From Maricaulis sp965228215 (GTDB lineage: Bacteria > Pseudomonadota > Alphaproteobacteria > Caulobacterales > Maricaulaceae), in assembly GCA_965228215.1 (NCBI GenBank), contig OZ245800.1, positions 1,178,001 through 1,242,000 of the forward strand: DNA of 64,000 nt, in the 5' to 3' direction. The notes beneath the pieces were generated by a model. That model saw only the letters and a program-made list of their open reading frames with translations. It searched no databases and had not been told where the DNA came from. The translations under genes were made by a program, and so were the position numbers. This document shows positions 17,033 to 25,985 of the stretch, one piece after another (positions within the stretch are counted from its first letter, which is position 1; every line of letters starts with the position of its first letter).

Positions 17033-17752
17033 TCAGCCCGCGATTTTCTCGCTGGCTTGCTGACCTTCGCATTCGCGCAGACGACCGGCTTGGAGATCTT
17101 CCCAGGTCTTGCCGGGCTCGTCCTCGAAGGATTCCGCCAGAACGGTGACTCGTTCGACGCGGTCGGTGCGGAAATGGCGGAAATCATCGCGCAATTCGCA
17201 CCACGCCGAAAGCAGCCAGACTCGGCCGAAACAGGTCAGGGCCAGCGGCCGGATGACGCGTTCGGACATCTCGTCGTGCAGGGAATTGTAGCGCATGCGC
17301 AGCTTGCGCCGGTTGGCGATAGCGTTGCGCACCGGGGCGAAGGCTTCCGGGCGTACAGTGTCGTCAAGCATGGCGGCAAAGAGCGGTGCCGAGCGCAGGC
17401 GTTCGCGATGCGTGTCCGGCAGGGCGTGTTCGATCTTTCCCAGGGCCTCGGCCGCCGCCGATGCGAGATCCTTGTCGCCGGTCGCCCGAACGAAACGCGC
17501 ACCAAGCGCCAAGGCATCCAATTGCTCGAAGCTGAATGTCATCGGCGGCAGATCGAAGCCCGGTCGCAGGACATATCCGACACCGGCTTCGCCATCGATC
17601 GGTGCGCCGGATCCGATCAGGTGGGCGATGTCGCGATAGATCGTGCGTTCGGAGACTTCGAACCGCGCTCCCAATTCCTGGGCGGTCACGGCGCCTGGAG
17701 CGGTTTCCCGCAGGGCCTGGACGATACGGATGAGGCGTTCGGCGCGGCGCAT
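17033..17752 (-). CDS. HTH-WYL (YafY-type) transcriptional regulator
   Basis: A 239-residue regulator with an N-terminal winged helix (VTAQELGARFEVSERTIYRDIAHL) and a C-terminal WYL-type domain with MRYNSLHDEMSERVIRPLAL and RVWLLSAWCELRDDFRHFRTDR; the eponymous Trp-Tyr-Leu reads Trp-Leu-Leu here. WYL proteins sense ligands or nucleic acids and often autoregulate. AGGAG lies directly before a first ATG at 17758 but six bases before the second ATG at 17752, so I choose the second. A 9-base inverted repeat overlaps that ribosome binding site. Confidence 0.88.
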   Translation of the reverse strand: MRRAERLIRIVQALRETAPGAVTAQELGARFEVSERTIYRDIAHLIGSGAPIDGEAGVGYVLRPGFDLPPMTFSFEQLDALALGARFVRATGDKDLASAAAEALGKIEHALPDTHRERLRSAPLFAAMLDDTVRPEAFAPVRNAIANRRKLRMRYNSLHDEMSERVIRPLALTCFGRVWLLSAWCELRDDFRHFRTDRVERVTVLAESFEDEPGKTWEDLQAGRLRECEGQQASEKIAG

Positions 17753-17758
17753 TGACAT

Positions 17759-17799
17759 CTCCTGACAATAGCCAAATTCATGACAGAAAATGTCAGGAG
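17759..17799. promoter_or_regulatory. Inverted repeat, putative autoregulatory operator of WYL regulator
   Basis: CTCCTGACA (17759-17767) and TGTCAGGAG (17791-17799) are a perfect 9-base inverted repeat with a 23-base spacer. Extra TGACA copies lie at 17753 and 17781, the latter forming TGACA-N5-TGTCA with the right arm. The left arm contains the gene's AGGAG ribosome binding site (read on the minus strand), so binding or RNA folding here could block expression. Confidence 0.55.
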
Positions 17800-17869
17800 T
17801 TGCTCAATATGGCAATAAGGCACCAGCCAGGTTGATCATGACGCCATGCTGACAATCAGGCTGGCGCCA

Positions 17870-17885
17870 TGTCGCACGTGAAACA
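17870..17885. promoter_or_regulatory. parS: parS-like 16-mer (candidate ParB-binding site)
   Basis: The sequence TGTCGCACGTGAAACA matches the bacterial parS consensus TGTTTCACGTGAAACA at 14 of 16 positions; the two mismatches are adjacent in the left half. It lies in non-coding DNA 12 bases past the dapB stop. A further TGTTTCTC half-site (17892-17899) is next to it. The window's left edge carries genes that flank the origin in Caulobacter, where parS sites are found. Confidence 0.5.
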
Positions 17886-17897
17886 TGGGAGTGTTTC

Positions 17898-18722
17898 TCA
17901 GTCCTCGACCACGTCCTGCATGGAGTAGAGACCGTTCGCGCGACCCTTGCCGCGATTGAACATCCAGCTCGCGGCGGCCAGGGCGCCATTGGCAAAGACC
18001 CGGCGATCGAAGGCGCGATGAGAGATGGTGAGTTCTTCCATGTCCGCCATGAAACGAACGGCATGATCGCCTACCACCGACCCGCCCCGGGTGACGGCGA
18101 AACCGATCGTTCCGGTCTCCCGCGGCCCCGTCGTGCCCTCGCGTCCATAGACTGCCGCCTCTTCCAGGGAGACACCGCGTCGCGCTGCCGCGGCGCGGGC
18201 CAGCATCAGCGCCGTGCCCGACGGCGCGTCGGCCTTCATGCGGTGATGCGTCTCGCTGACCTCGATATCCCATTCACGGGCCGGCAGGGCCGCCGCGTGA
18301 CGGACCAGGGCCTCCGCGAAGGCGACACCCAGCGAGAAATTGCCGGCTCGCAGAACCGGCAGATTATGTGATGCAGTCAGGAAGCGCTGATCCTGTTCGG
18401 GATTGAATCCCGTAACACCGGTGACAAGGGCCGGGCCCTTCATAACGGCGAGGCGTTCGGCGGCCTCAACCGTCGTTTCCGGCAGGCTAGCATCGATGAC
18501 GATGTCAGCGCCGTGGGCGATGTCTTCCAGCGCACTACCGGCTTCGCATCCTGCCGGGTCGCCGCCGAGTGCCGCACCAATATCCTGGCCGGCGAGAGCG
18601 GATTGCGGCCGGACAACAGCGCCGGTCAGCTGGAAATCTGCATGGTCGATCACCGCCTGTGTAATAGCCCGTCCCAGGCGTCCGCTGGGGGCAAGAATGA
18701 CGGTCTTGATGGGCGTGCTCAC
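17898..18722 (-). CDS. dapB: 4-hydroxy-tetrahydrodipicolinate reductase
   Basis: A 274-residue NAD(P)H-dependent enzyme of the diaminopimelate/lysine pathway, needed for peptidoglycan. The nucleotide-binding turn reads ILAPSGRLGRAI (first glycine of the usual GxxGRMG replaced by alanine), TGVTGF is the mobile loop, and the catalytic ETHHRMKADAPSGTAL motif is intact, followed by RGGSVVGDHAVRF. Length is normal. It stands alone on its strand. Confidence 0.95.
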   Translation of the reverse strand: MSTPIKTVILAPSGRLGRAITQAVIDHADFQLTGAVVRPQSALAGQDIGAALGGDPAGCEAGSALEDIAHGADIVIDASLPETTVEAAERLAVMKGPALVTGVTGFNPEQDQRFLTASHNLPVLRAGNFSLGVAFAEALVRHAAALPAREWDIEVSETHHRMKADAPSGTALMLARAAAARRGVSLEEAAVYGREGTTGPRETGTIGFAVTRGGSVVGDHAVRFMADMEELTISHRAFDRRVFANGALAAASWMFNRGKGRANGLYSMQDVVED

Positions 18723-18788
18723 GGCGATCTCCAGGTCGTGTACAACGAAACTCTAGGAAAGGTGTCGCAATGTCAAAGGCTTGTATGT

Positions 18789-19955
18789 TCAGCCAGCGCT
18801 GCGAAACAAGCCGTCGGCGATGCGTTCAAAGGCATAGGATCCGATGATGGGCAGGAGTGGAATGAGGATGTAGAGCGCAAATCGCAAACCGGTGGACAGG
18901 GAGAGCGGCCATTCCGAGCGCTGTTCGATCCAGCGCTCATAATCGGTCAGTCCGGCGAGGGCCGAACCGGCGGCCCGATCGCCCTCGAAGCTCAGATCGC
19001 GCAGCCGGCGGATCTCGTCGTGCACGCGTTCGAGCTCGGCACGTTTGGCCTCGCGGATCTTGAGATGCACCGGATGCACCGCGCTGACCAGTATGAAACC
19101 ACCCCCAAGCACCGCCAGACCCACGGCCGGCATGGAGTAATAGACCTGGCCGGAATCCGCGACGAACAGCAGGAGCACGGCGGCCATGGTCATCCAGGAC
19201 AGGGCGCCGCGCATGCCGATACGGCCATAAACATCCAGCCGGTCGAGATGGAACAGATCGACAGTCAGGTGCGCGCGGATCAGGCGTTTGATCTCCCCAC
19301 TCTCCCGCGCCAGGTCGACACCGGCCCGGATACCCAGACCGTAGAGAAGCGGTGAGAAGATCAGGAACCAGAGACCGATCGACTGGAGATATTGCCAGAT
19401 CGAGATGCCCTGGCCGATGATCATGAAAACATTGAACAAAACCCCGCCCAAGCCACCGCCGAGCAGAGCCAGGAGATAGCCCGTGCGCCAACCGGCATCG
19501 ACACCGCCGGAAATCGCTTCGGCATCGGCCTGGCCGGTTTCGGGCAGGGACTGGATCAGGTCCGGCTTGTGACTGTCCCAGACACGGCGGCCATTCTCCG
19601 ACAGGGCGAGAGCGGTGGTCAGGATCATCGACAGGACAAAGCCGATCCAGCTGACAGACTGGAGCTGGTAGCGCCGCGCACTGTCATCGAAGGGAAGGTT
19701 CCAGCCGGCCTCGTAGCGCGCCAGGTCGCGCGCGCTGCACTGGGCCGCCAGATCACCGGCGCAATCGGGCATCAACGCGAACAGTCCGGGGCGGCCGGTC
19801 AGTTCGGTGATCAGGATGAAACTGCCGAAAGTGACAAAGAGGATCGCGAGCGTCGTGCCCCAGAAGCCCAGCGGCGAGGCGGCGTAGAGACGCGCTTCGA
19901 GATGGGCGAACCGGTCCCGGCTGATGACGCTCTTCGTGGGTGCATCCCCGTCCAT
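18789..19955 (-). CDS. Seven-segment membrane protein of unknown function
   Basis: A 388-residue polytopic protein with hydrophobic segments at about residues 30-52, 103-121, 160-183, 185-213, 250-270, 273-294 and 357-378. Between the sixth and seventh lies a charged helical stretch (KIREAKRAELERVHDEIRRLRDLSF) likely to be a cytosolic coiled coil. No domain family recognised. It is downstream of dnaJ on the same strand by 46 bases, so it could receive read-through from dnaKJ. Confidence 0.75.
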   Translation of the reverse strand: MDGDAPTKSVISRDRFAHLEARLYAASPLGFWGTTLAILFVTFGSFILITELTGRPGLFALMPDCAGDLAAQCSARDLARYEAGWNLPFDDSARRYQLQSVSWIGFVLSMILTTALALSENGRRVWDSHKPDLIQSLPETGQADAEAISGGVDAGWRTGYLLALLGGGLGGVLFNVFMIIGQGISIWQYLQSIGLWFLIFSPLLYGLGIRAGVDLARESGEIKRLIRAHLTVDLFHLDRLDVYGRIGMRGALSWMTMAAVLLLFVADSGQVYYSMPAVGLAVLGGGFILVSAVHPVHLKIREAKRAELERVHDEIRRLRDLSFEGDRAAGSALAGLTDYERWIEQRSEWPLSLSTGLRFALYILIPLLPIIGSYAFERIADGLFRSAG

Positions 19956-20001
19956 GGCGCGCAGACTAGAGCGCCGCGCCGGGGTTTGTCACGCGGTGAG
20001 A

Positions 20002-21189
20002 TTATTGCGGACCAGGATGCTGGTCATCCGTGGTGACATCATCCCAGAACTGCTTGACCTTGTTGAAGAATCCATCGCTCTCGGGATTGCAGTTGTCACC
20101 GGACAACTCACAGAATTCCTTGAGGATTTCCTTCTGGCGATCACACAGATTGCGCGGTGTCTCGACGAAGAGTTCCACGATCATGTCGCCGCGGGGACCG
20201 CCCCGCAGACGGGGCATGCCCTTGCCGCGAAGCCGCATGCGTCGACCGGTCTGGGCGCCTTCCGGGATCTTCATCTCGGCCTTGCCGCCCTCGATGGTCG
20301 GCACTTCAATCGTGCAGCCAAGCGCCGCGCTGACCATGGACGCGGGCGTGCGGCAATAAAGATTGGGCCCGTCGCGCTCGAAGATCTCGTGCGGATTCAC
20401 GGAGACGAAGATGTAGAGATCGCCCCGCGGACCGCCGCGGGCACCGGCTTCGCCTTCACCGGCCAGGCGGATGCGGGTGCCGTCTTCCACGCCGGCAGGA
20501 ATGGTGACGTTGAGCGTACGGTTCTTGCGGACACGGCCGACGCCGTCGCAATCGCTGCAGGGGGTTTTCACATACTGGCCGCGACCGCCGCATTGCGGAC
20601 AGGTCTGCTCCATCGTGAAAAAGCCCTGGCTGCGACGGATCCGGCCGGCACCGCCGCACGTATCACAGGTTTCCAGCTCGGTACCGGGTTCATTGCCCTG
20701 GCCGTCACAGCGTTCGCAATGCATGGCCGTGGGCACGGTGACCGTGGTGTCTTTGCCGGAGAAGGAATCCTCCAGCGAGATCTCGAGATCGTAACGCAGG
20801 TCTGCGCCGCGGGCCGGGCCGGACCGGCGACGACCGCCACCACCCATGCCGCCGCGACCGCCCATGCCGAAGGCATCGCCGAAGACCTGTTCGAATATGT
20901 CGGCAAACTCGGCCGCGCCGGCGCCACCGCCGAACGGGCCCTGGCCGCCGCCCATACCGCCTTGTTCGAAGGCGGCATGTCCCATCCGGTCGTAGGCGGC
21001 GCGCTTGTCGGAATCGGACAGGACCGCATAGGCCTCGCCGACTTCCTTGAACTTGGCTTCCGCTTCCGGATTGTCGGGATTCTGGTCCGGGTGGTATTTC
21101 ATCGCCAGCTTGCGATAGGCGCTTTTCAGCGCTTTCGCGTCGGCGGATTTCTCCACGCCCAGGACTTCGTAATAATCACGCTTGCTCAT
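20002..21189 (-). CDS. dnaJ: Chaperone DnaJ
   Basis: A 395-residue type I J-protein. The J domain has HPD at residues 33-35; a Gly/Phe-rich region (GGMGGGQGPFGGGAG, then GMGGRGGMGGGGRR) follows. Four zinc-binding CxxCxGxG repeats are present: CERCDGQG, CDTCGGAG, CPQCGGRG, CSDCDGVG. The C-terminal substrate-binding domains are complete. It stimulates DnaK ATPase. Its ATG overlaps the stop of the FkbM methyltransferase gene by four bases, so its translation is coupled to that gene and not directly to dnaK. Confidence 0.97.
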   Translation of the reverse strand: MSKRDYYEVLGVEKSADAKALKSAYRKLAMKYHPDQNPDNPEAEAKFKEVGEAYAVLSDSDKRAAYDRMGHAAFEQGGMGGGQGPFGGGAGAAEFADIFEQVFGDAFGMGGRGGMGGGGRRRSGPARGADLRYDLEISLEDSFSGKDTTVTVPTAMHCERCDGQGNEPGTELETCDTCGGAGRIRRSQGFFTMEQTCPQCGGRGQYVKTPCSDCDGVGRVRKNRTLNVTIPAGVEDGTRIRLAGEGEAGARGGPRGDLYIFVSVNPHEIFERDGPNLYCRTPASMVSAALGCTIEVPTIEGGKAEMKIPEGAQTGRRMRLRGKGMPRLRGGPRGDMIVELFVETPRNLCDRQKEILKEFCELSGDNCNPESDGFFNKVKQFWDDVTTDDQHPGPQ

Positions 21190-22052
21190 GATACTTCTTC
21201 CGCCGGCAGGACCAGAACCGCGTTCTGCCGCATTGTCTGGGCAATTTCATACCCGTTGCGCAGGCACAGACCCGACGCGCCATCCGACAGCGCAGCGTCA
21301 TGCCGGGTTTCCAGCAGGATCATGCGCGGCCAGAGATTACGCGGTGCGTCGGCAAAGAAGGCGTTAAGGACGGTTTCCTCAAAACCCTCGATATCCATTT
21401 TCATGATGTCGACATGGGCGATACCGGCATCGGCCAGGGCCGCGCTTAGCGGACGCAGGCGGATGGTTTCGCCATCACCGGCCTCGCCCACCTTCACTTC
21501 GCCCCGATTGCCGTCGGGCTGGATCAGGCTGGCCTCGCCTTCCTCGGCACCCAGCGCGTAGGGCAGGACCCGGACATGGCTGGCCGCGCTGGCGGCGAGA
21601 TTGAATTCCAGCCGGCGTCGGTTCTCGGTGTCCGGCTCGATCGCCACGGCGGTCACGTCGCGCCCGGTCGCATCGCCGTCGGCCAGGACGGAAAGCGTGT
21701 AGAGACCCGCATTCGCGCCCGCATCGACAAAGACGACATCACGGCCATCGGGCGCCGATTGAACGGCGGCCCGGATGGCTTCGCGCTCTTCGATATCCCA
21801 GCTGCGTGAGCCGGCGAAAACGCGTTTCTCGCAACGATTATCGCGCAGGTGAACCCGCGCATTCTGACCGGGAAAGACCTCGATGTCCGCGATCGAGCGA
21901 CCGCCGGACATGAGGATACGCCGCACGATGGATTCTGCCCCGCGCCGCAAGGCGTTGGACGGCATGGCCATCGCTGACCGGCGAAGCCATTCCTCTGCGG
22001 GGGAAAGCGCAAACGCCCCGAAGGGCGCGGTGTGGGGATCCGGTGTCGACAT
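21186..22052 (-). CDS. FkbM-family SAM-dependent methyltransferase
   Basis: A 288-residue methyltransferase. The SAM-binding motif VVFVDAGANAGLYTLSVLA and the acidic VAIEPDTENRRRLEFNLAA are followed by the FkbM signature IAHVDIMKMDIEGFEETVL. FkbM enzymes methylate hydroxyls on sugars, polyketides or nucleotide-linked compounds; the target here is unknown. I start at 22052 (MSTPDPHTAP), since upstream sequence is basic and unlike the family. It sits between dnaK (67 bases upstream) and dnaJ (overlapping ATGA), an unexpected passenger in the chaperone operon. Confidence 0.85.
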   Translation of the reverse strand: MSTPDPHTAPFGAFALSPAEEWLRRSAMAMPSNALRRGAESIVRRILMSGGRSIADIEVFPGQNARVHLRDNRCEKRVFAGSRSWDIEEREAIRAAVQSAPDGRDVVFVDAGANAGLYTLSVLADGDATGRDVTAVAIEPDTENRRRLEFNLAASAASHVRVLPYALGAEEGEASLIQPDGNRGEVKVGEAGDGETIRLRPLSAALADAGIAHVDIMKMDIEGFEETVLNAFFADAPRNLWPRMILLETRHDAALSDGASGLCLRNGYEIAQTMRQNAVLVLPAEEVS

Positions 22053-22075
22053 GATCACGCTCGCTGCCAGTTCCG

Positions 22076-22106
22076 GCCCGGACCTGTCTGTGTGACGGGT
22101 CCGGGC
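22076..22106 (-). other. Intercistronic hairpin between dnaK and FkbM gene
   Basis: Perfect 9-base inverted repeat GCCCGGACC (22076-22084) and GGTCCGGGC (22098-22106) with a 13-base loop, 14 bases after the dnaK stop. On the minus strand no T-run follows, so it is not a standard intrinsic terminator. It may stabilise the dnaK message or reduce read-through into the downstream genes, as hairpins between dnaK and dnaJ do in other bacteria. Confidence 0.55.
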
Positions 22107-22119
22107 TCGGGATCTGACA

Positions 22120-24027
<1,908 letters not shown>

Positions 24028-24192
24028 ACATGCTCTCCGTTTTCACAGCGGGATCATCTCGGCAAATGCAGACCTTCGCAGAAGCATCCCCATTCCCGTC
24101 GAACGATCCCCTTCGGGGTTCGAATTGTCCTAGTCCGGCGATGCCGACGCCGGAAAGTGGTTCAAGTGCGGGAAACCCCGCGTCTGAAGGCG

Positions 24193-24221
24193 ATTTAGGG
24201 AGCCGGAGGCCCAAGCGCAAG
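24193..24221 (-). promoter_or_regulatory. Candidate sigma-32 (RpoH) promoter of dnaK
   Basis: On the minus strand CTTG (24221-24218) is followed after 17 bases by CCCTAAAT (24200-24193). This fits the alphaproteobacterial RpoH pattern CTTG-N16/17-CCTATNT with one or two differences. The start would be near 24186, giving a leader of about 160 bases to the dnaK ATG that includes a small GAACCCC-gaa-GGGG hairpin (24108-24124). Confidence 0.4.
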
Positions 24222-24296
24222 GCCTCGTTCATTGCGAGTCCATCCGACCCGCAGTTGTATGATATGATTCAAGCTTCTCGGATGCGGAGGTTTTCC

Positions 24297-24791
24297 ATGC
24301 GTGACGTGATATTTGCAACGCTGCTGGCGGGTTTCCTGACCGTCGCTCCGGCCTGGAGCCAGGACAATGGCGGCAATAACGATAACGGGAATAACAGCGG
24401 CAATAATAACGGCGATTCAGGGGGGCAGCCGCTTGATGGCGATGTCCGCGACAAGATGGAATCGGCGTTTGGAACGGATTTCTCCGATGTCAGAAACCAC
24501 GGCGATAATGAGTCTGCAACGATGTCCGAAAATTCGGGCGCGCAGGCCTACACGCATGGCGGGGACCTCTATCTGAACAATGCGGAGACGACCGGCGGTG
24601 AGCGCGGCGGTCGGGTGTTGATCGCGCACGAGCTCGCCCACGTTCTGCAACAACAGGGTCAACAATCCACCGCGACCGAAACCGATGAGACAGAATCGGA
24701 AGAGAAGGGTGAGCCGGACCCACGCGTCGAGCGCCGCCAGGCCTCTGAAGAACGTCGACAGAGGCGGCCGGAGCGACGCATTCCAGACTGA
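24297..24791 (+). CDS. Secreted DUF4157 (HELAH zinc-protease-like) protein
   Basis: A 164-residue protein with a signal peptide (residues 1-22, MRDVIFATLLAGFLTVAPAWSQ), a low-complexity Asn/Gly linker (23-44), a DUF4157 core (45-120) and a charged Glu/Arg tail. The core has PLDGDVRDKMESAFGTDFSDVRNH-type sequence split into recognisable blocks, and HELAHVLQQ at residues 111-119. I choose the ATG at 24297, six bases after GGAGG. DUF4157 is usually found in large toxins or contractile-injection-system cargo; here it is alone, short, and exported by Sec. Whether it is an active peptidase is unclear. Confidence 0.8.
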   Translation: MRDVIFATLLAGFLTVAPAWSQDNGGNNDNGNNSGNNNGDSGGQPLDGDVRDKMESAFGTDFSDVRNHGDNESATMSENSGAQAYTHGGDLYLNNAETTGGERGGRVLIAHELAHVLQQQGQQSTATETDETESEEKGEPDPRVERRQASEERRQRRPERRIPD

Positions 24792-24840
24792 GCGCACAAA
24801 GCGGGTGGAATGAGGTCCGCGGCCGCGCCATGTTTCCGGC

Positions 24841-25482
24841 ATGAGCCAGTCATTCGACATGCCGGACGGATTCCGCTTCCTGCCCGAATATTTTGACCGT
24901 AAGGCCCAGCAGGACCTGATGGACGCCGTCGTGGCGGCCAGCGAACGAACACCCTTCTGGCGTACGACCATGCCCCGCACCGGCCAGCCCATGTCGGTCA
25001 AGCTCACCAATTTCGGCGAGCTCGGCTGGATGAGCGACAAGGAGAAGGGGTATCGCTATGAGGACCGGCATCCGGAAACCGGAGCGGCCTGGTCACCCAT
25101 TCCCGAGCCGCTGATCAAGCTCTGGCAGGACGTCGCCGACTATCCCGAACTGCCCGAAGCCTGCCTGGTGAACTGGTATGCACCGGGTACGAAAATGGGC
25201 ATGCATATCGACTGGGACGAGGAAGCGACCGATGCTGCGGTCGTGTCGATCTCGCTGGGGGACAAGGCGCGTTTTCGTCTCGGCGGCCCCAAGCGTGGCG
25301 GCAAGACGGGCTCAATGGTGTTGTCGTCCGGCGATGTCGTGGTGCTCGGAGGCGCATCGCGCCGCTGTTATCACGGCGTGGACCGGATCTATGACGGTAC
25401 CTCAACCCTCCTGCCCCGGGACGTATTTCCCGAAGGCGGCCGGATCAATCTGACGATGAGGCGGGTGACGCTTCCGGTTTAG
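24841..25482 (+). CDS. alkB: AlkB-type Fe(II)/2-oxoglutarate dioxygenase
   Basis: A 213-residue DNA-repair dioxygenase that oxidatively removes methyl groups from 1-methyladenine and 3-methylcytosine. The motif NWYAPGTKMGMHIDWDE gives iron ligands His122 and Asp124, the third ligand is His178 in RRCYHGVDRI, and the 2-oxoglutarate-binding arginines are in RINLTMRR (201-208). Length matches the E. coli enzyme (216). Its TAG stop overlaps the TAA of the convergent gene within TTAG. It joins ogt and nth as alkylation/oxidation repair genes in the window. Confidence 0.93.
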   Translation: MSQSFDMPDGFRFLPEYFDRKAQQDLMDAVVAASERTPFWRTTMPRTGQPMSVKLTNFGELGWMSDKEKGYRYEDRHPETGAAWSPIPEPLIKLWQDVADYPELPEACLVNWYAPGTKMGMHIDWDEEATDAAVVSISLGDKARFRLGGPKRGGKTGSMVLSSGDVVVLGGASRRCYHGVDRIYDGTSTLLPRDVFPEGGRINLTMRRVTLPV

Positions 25483-25904
25483 CGATCATCCCACGCAAGA
25501 CAGTACACCTCTCCCTGCCTGACCTGCGGATAGCCATAGGGCAGAAGGATCAGCCGGTATCGGTCCGCAGGGTAGACAATCAGAACCGCCATCTCGTGCT
25601 CGGACACTCGGACACCATATCGCCATTGATCGCGGTCGGGCATTTCAATGCCATTGTCGTGAGCAACTTGGGCCGTGTTCCTGTAGCCGCCAACGACACA
25701 TAAGCGCTCCCACGCCTCCCCTGGAAACTGCCGCCAATCGATGAAATCGAACCGGCCGCTGTTGAGCTGCTCACGAGACGCATCGATTTGTTGAATGATC
25801 CAACGATAATCGGGGTCCAACCGCGCATAACGGAATGGCTTGAAGGCCATCAACACAATCACGATGCTGATGGCGAGAGCCGGCCAGAAAAGGATCCGTC
25901 GCAT
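25479..25904 (-). CDS. Signal-anchored protein of unknown function
   Basis: A 141-residue protein with one N-terminal hydrophobic helix (about residues 5-21, after MRRI) followed by a soluble domain that would be periplasmic. Two cysteines (in LCVVGGY and VYCLAWDD) could form a disulfide. Not recognised. Base composition is lower in GC than the flanking genes, suggesting recent acquisition. Its stop overlaps that of the alkB gene by four bases. Confidence 0.65.
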   Translation of the reverse strand: MRRILFWPALAISIVIVLMAFKPFRYARLDPDYRWIIQQIDASREQLNSGRFDFIDWRQFPGEAWERLCVVGGYRNTAQVAHDNGIEMPDRDQWRYGVRVSEHEMAVLIVYPADRYRLILLPYGYPQVRQGEVYCLAWDDR

Positions 25905-25985
25905 TCATTCTCTCCCGCCATTCGATGATGACGAGATTCCCAGACATCTAGTCGAGATTAAGACCAGACGATCAAATGATCAGGC

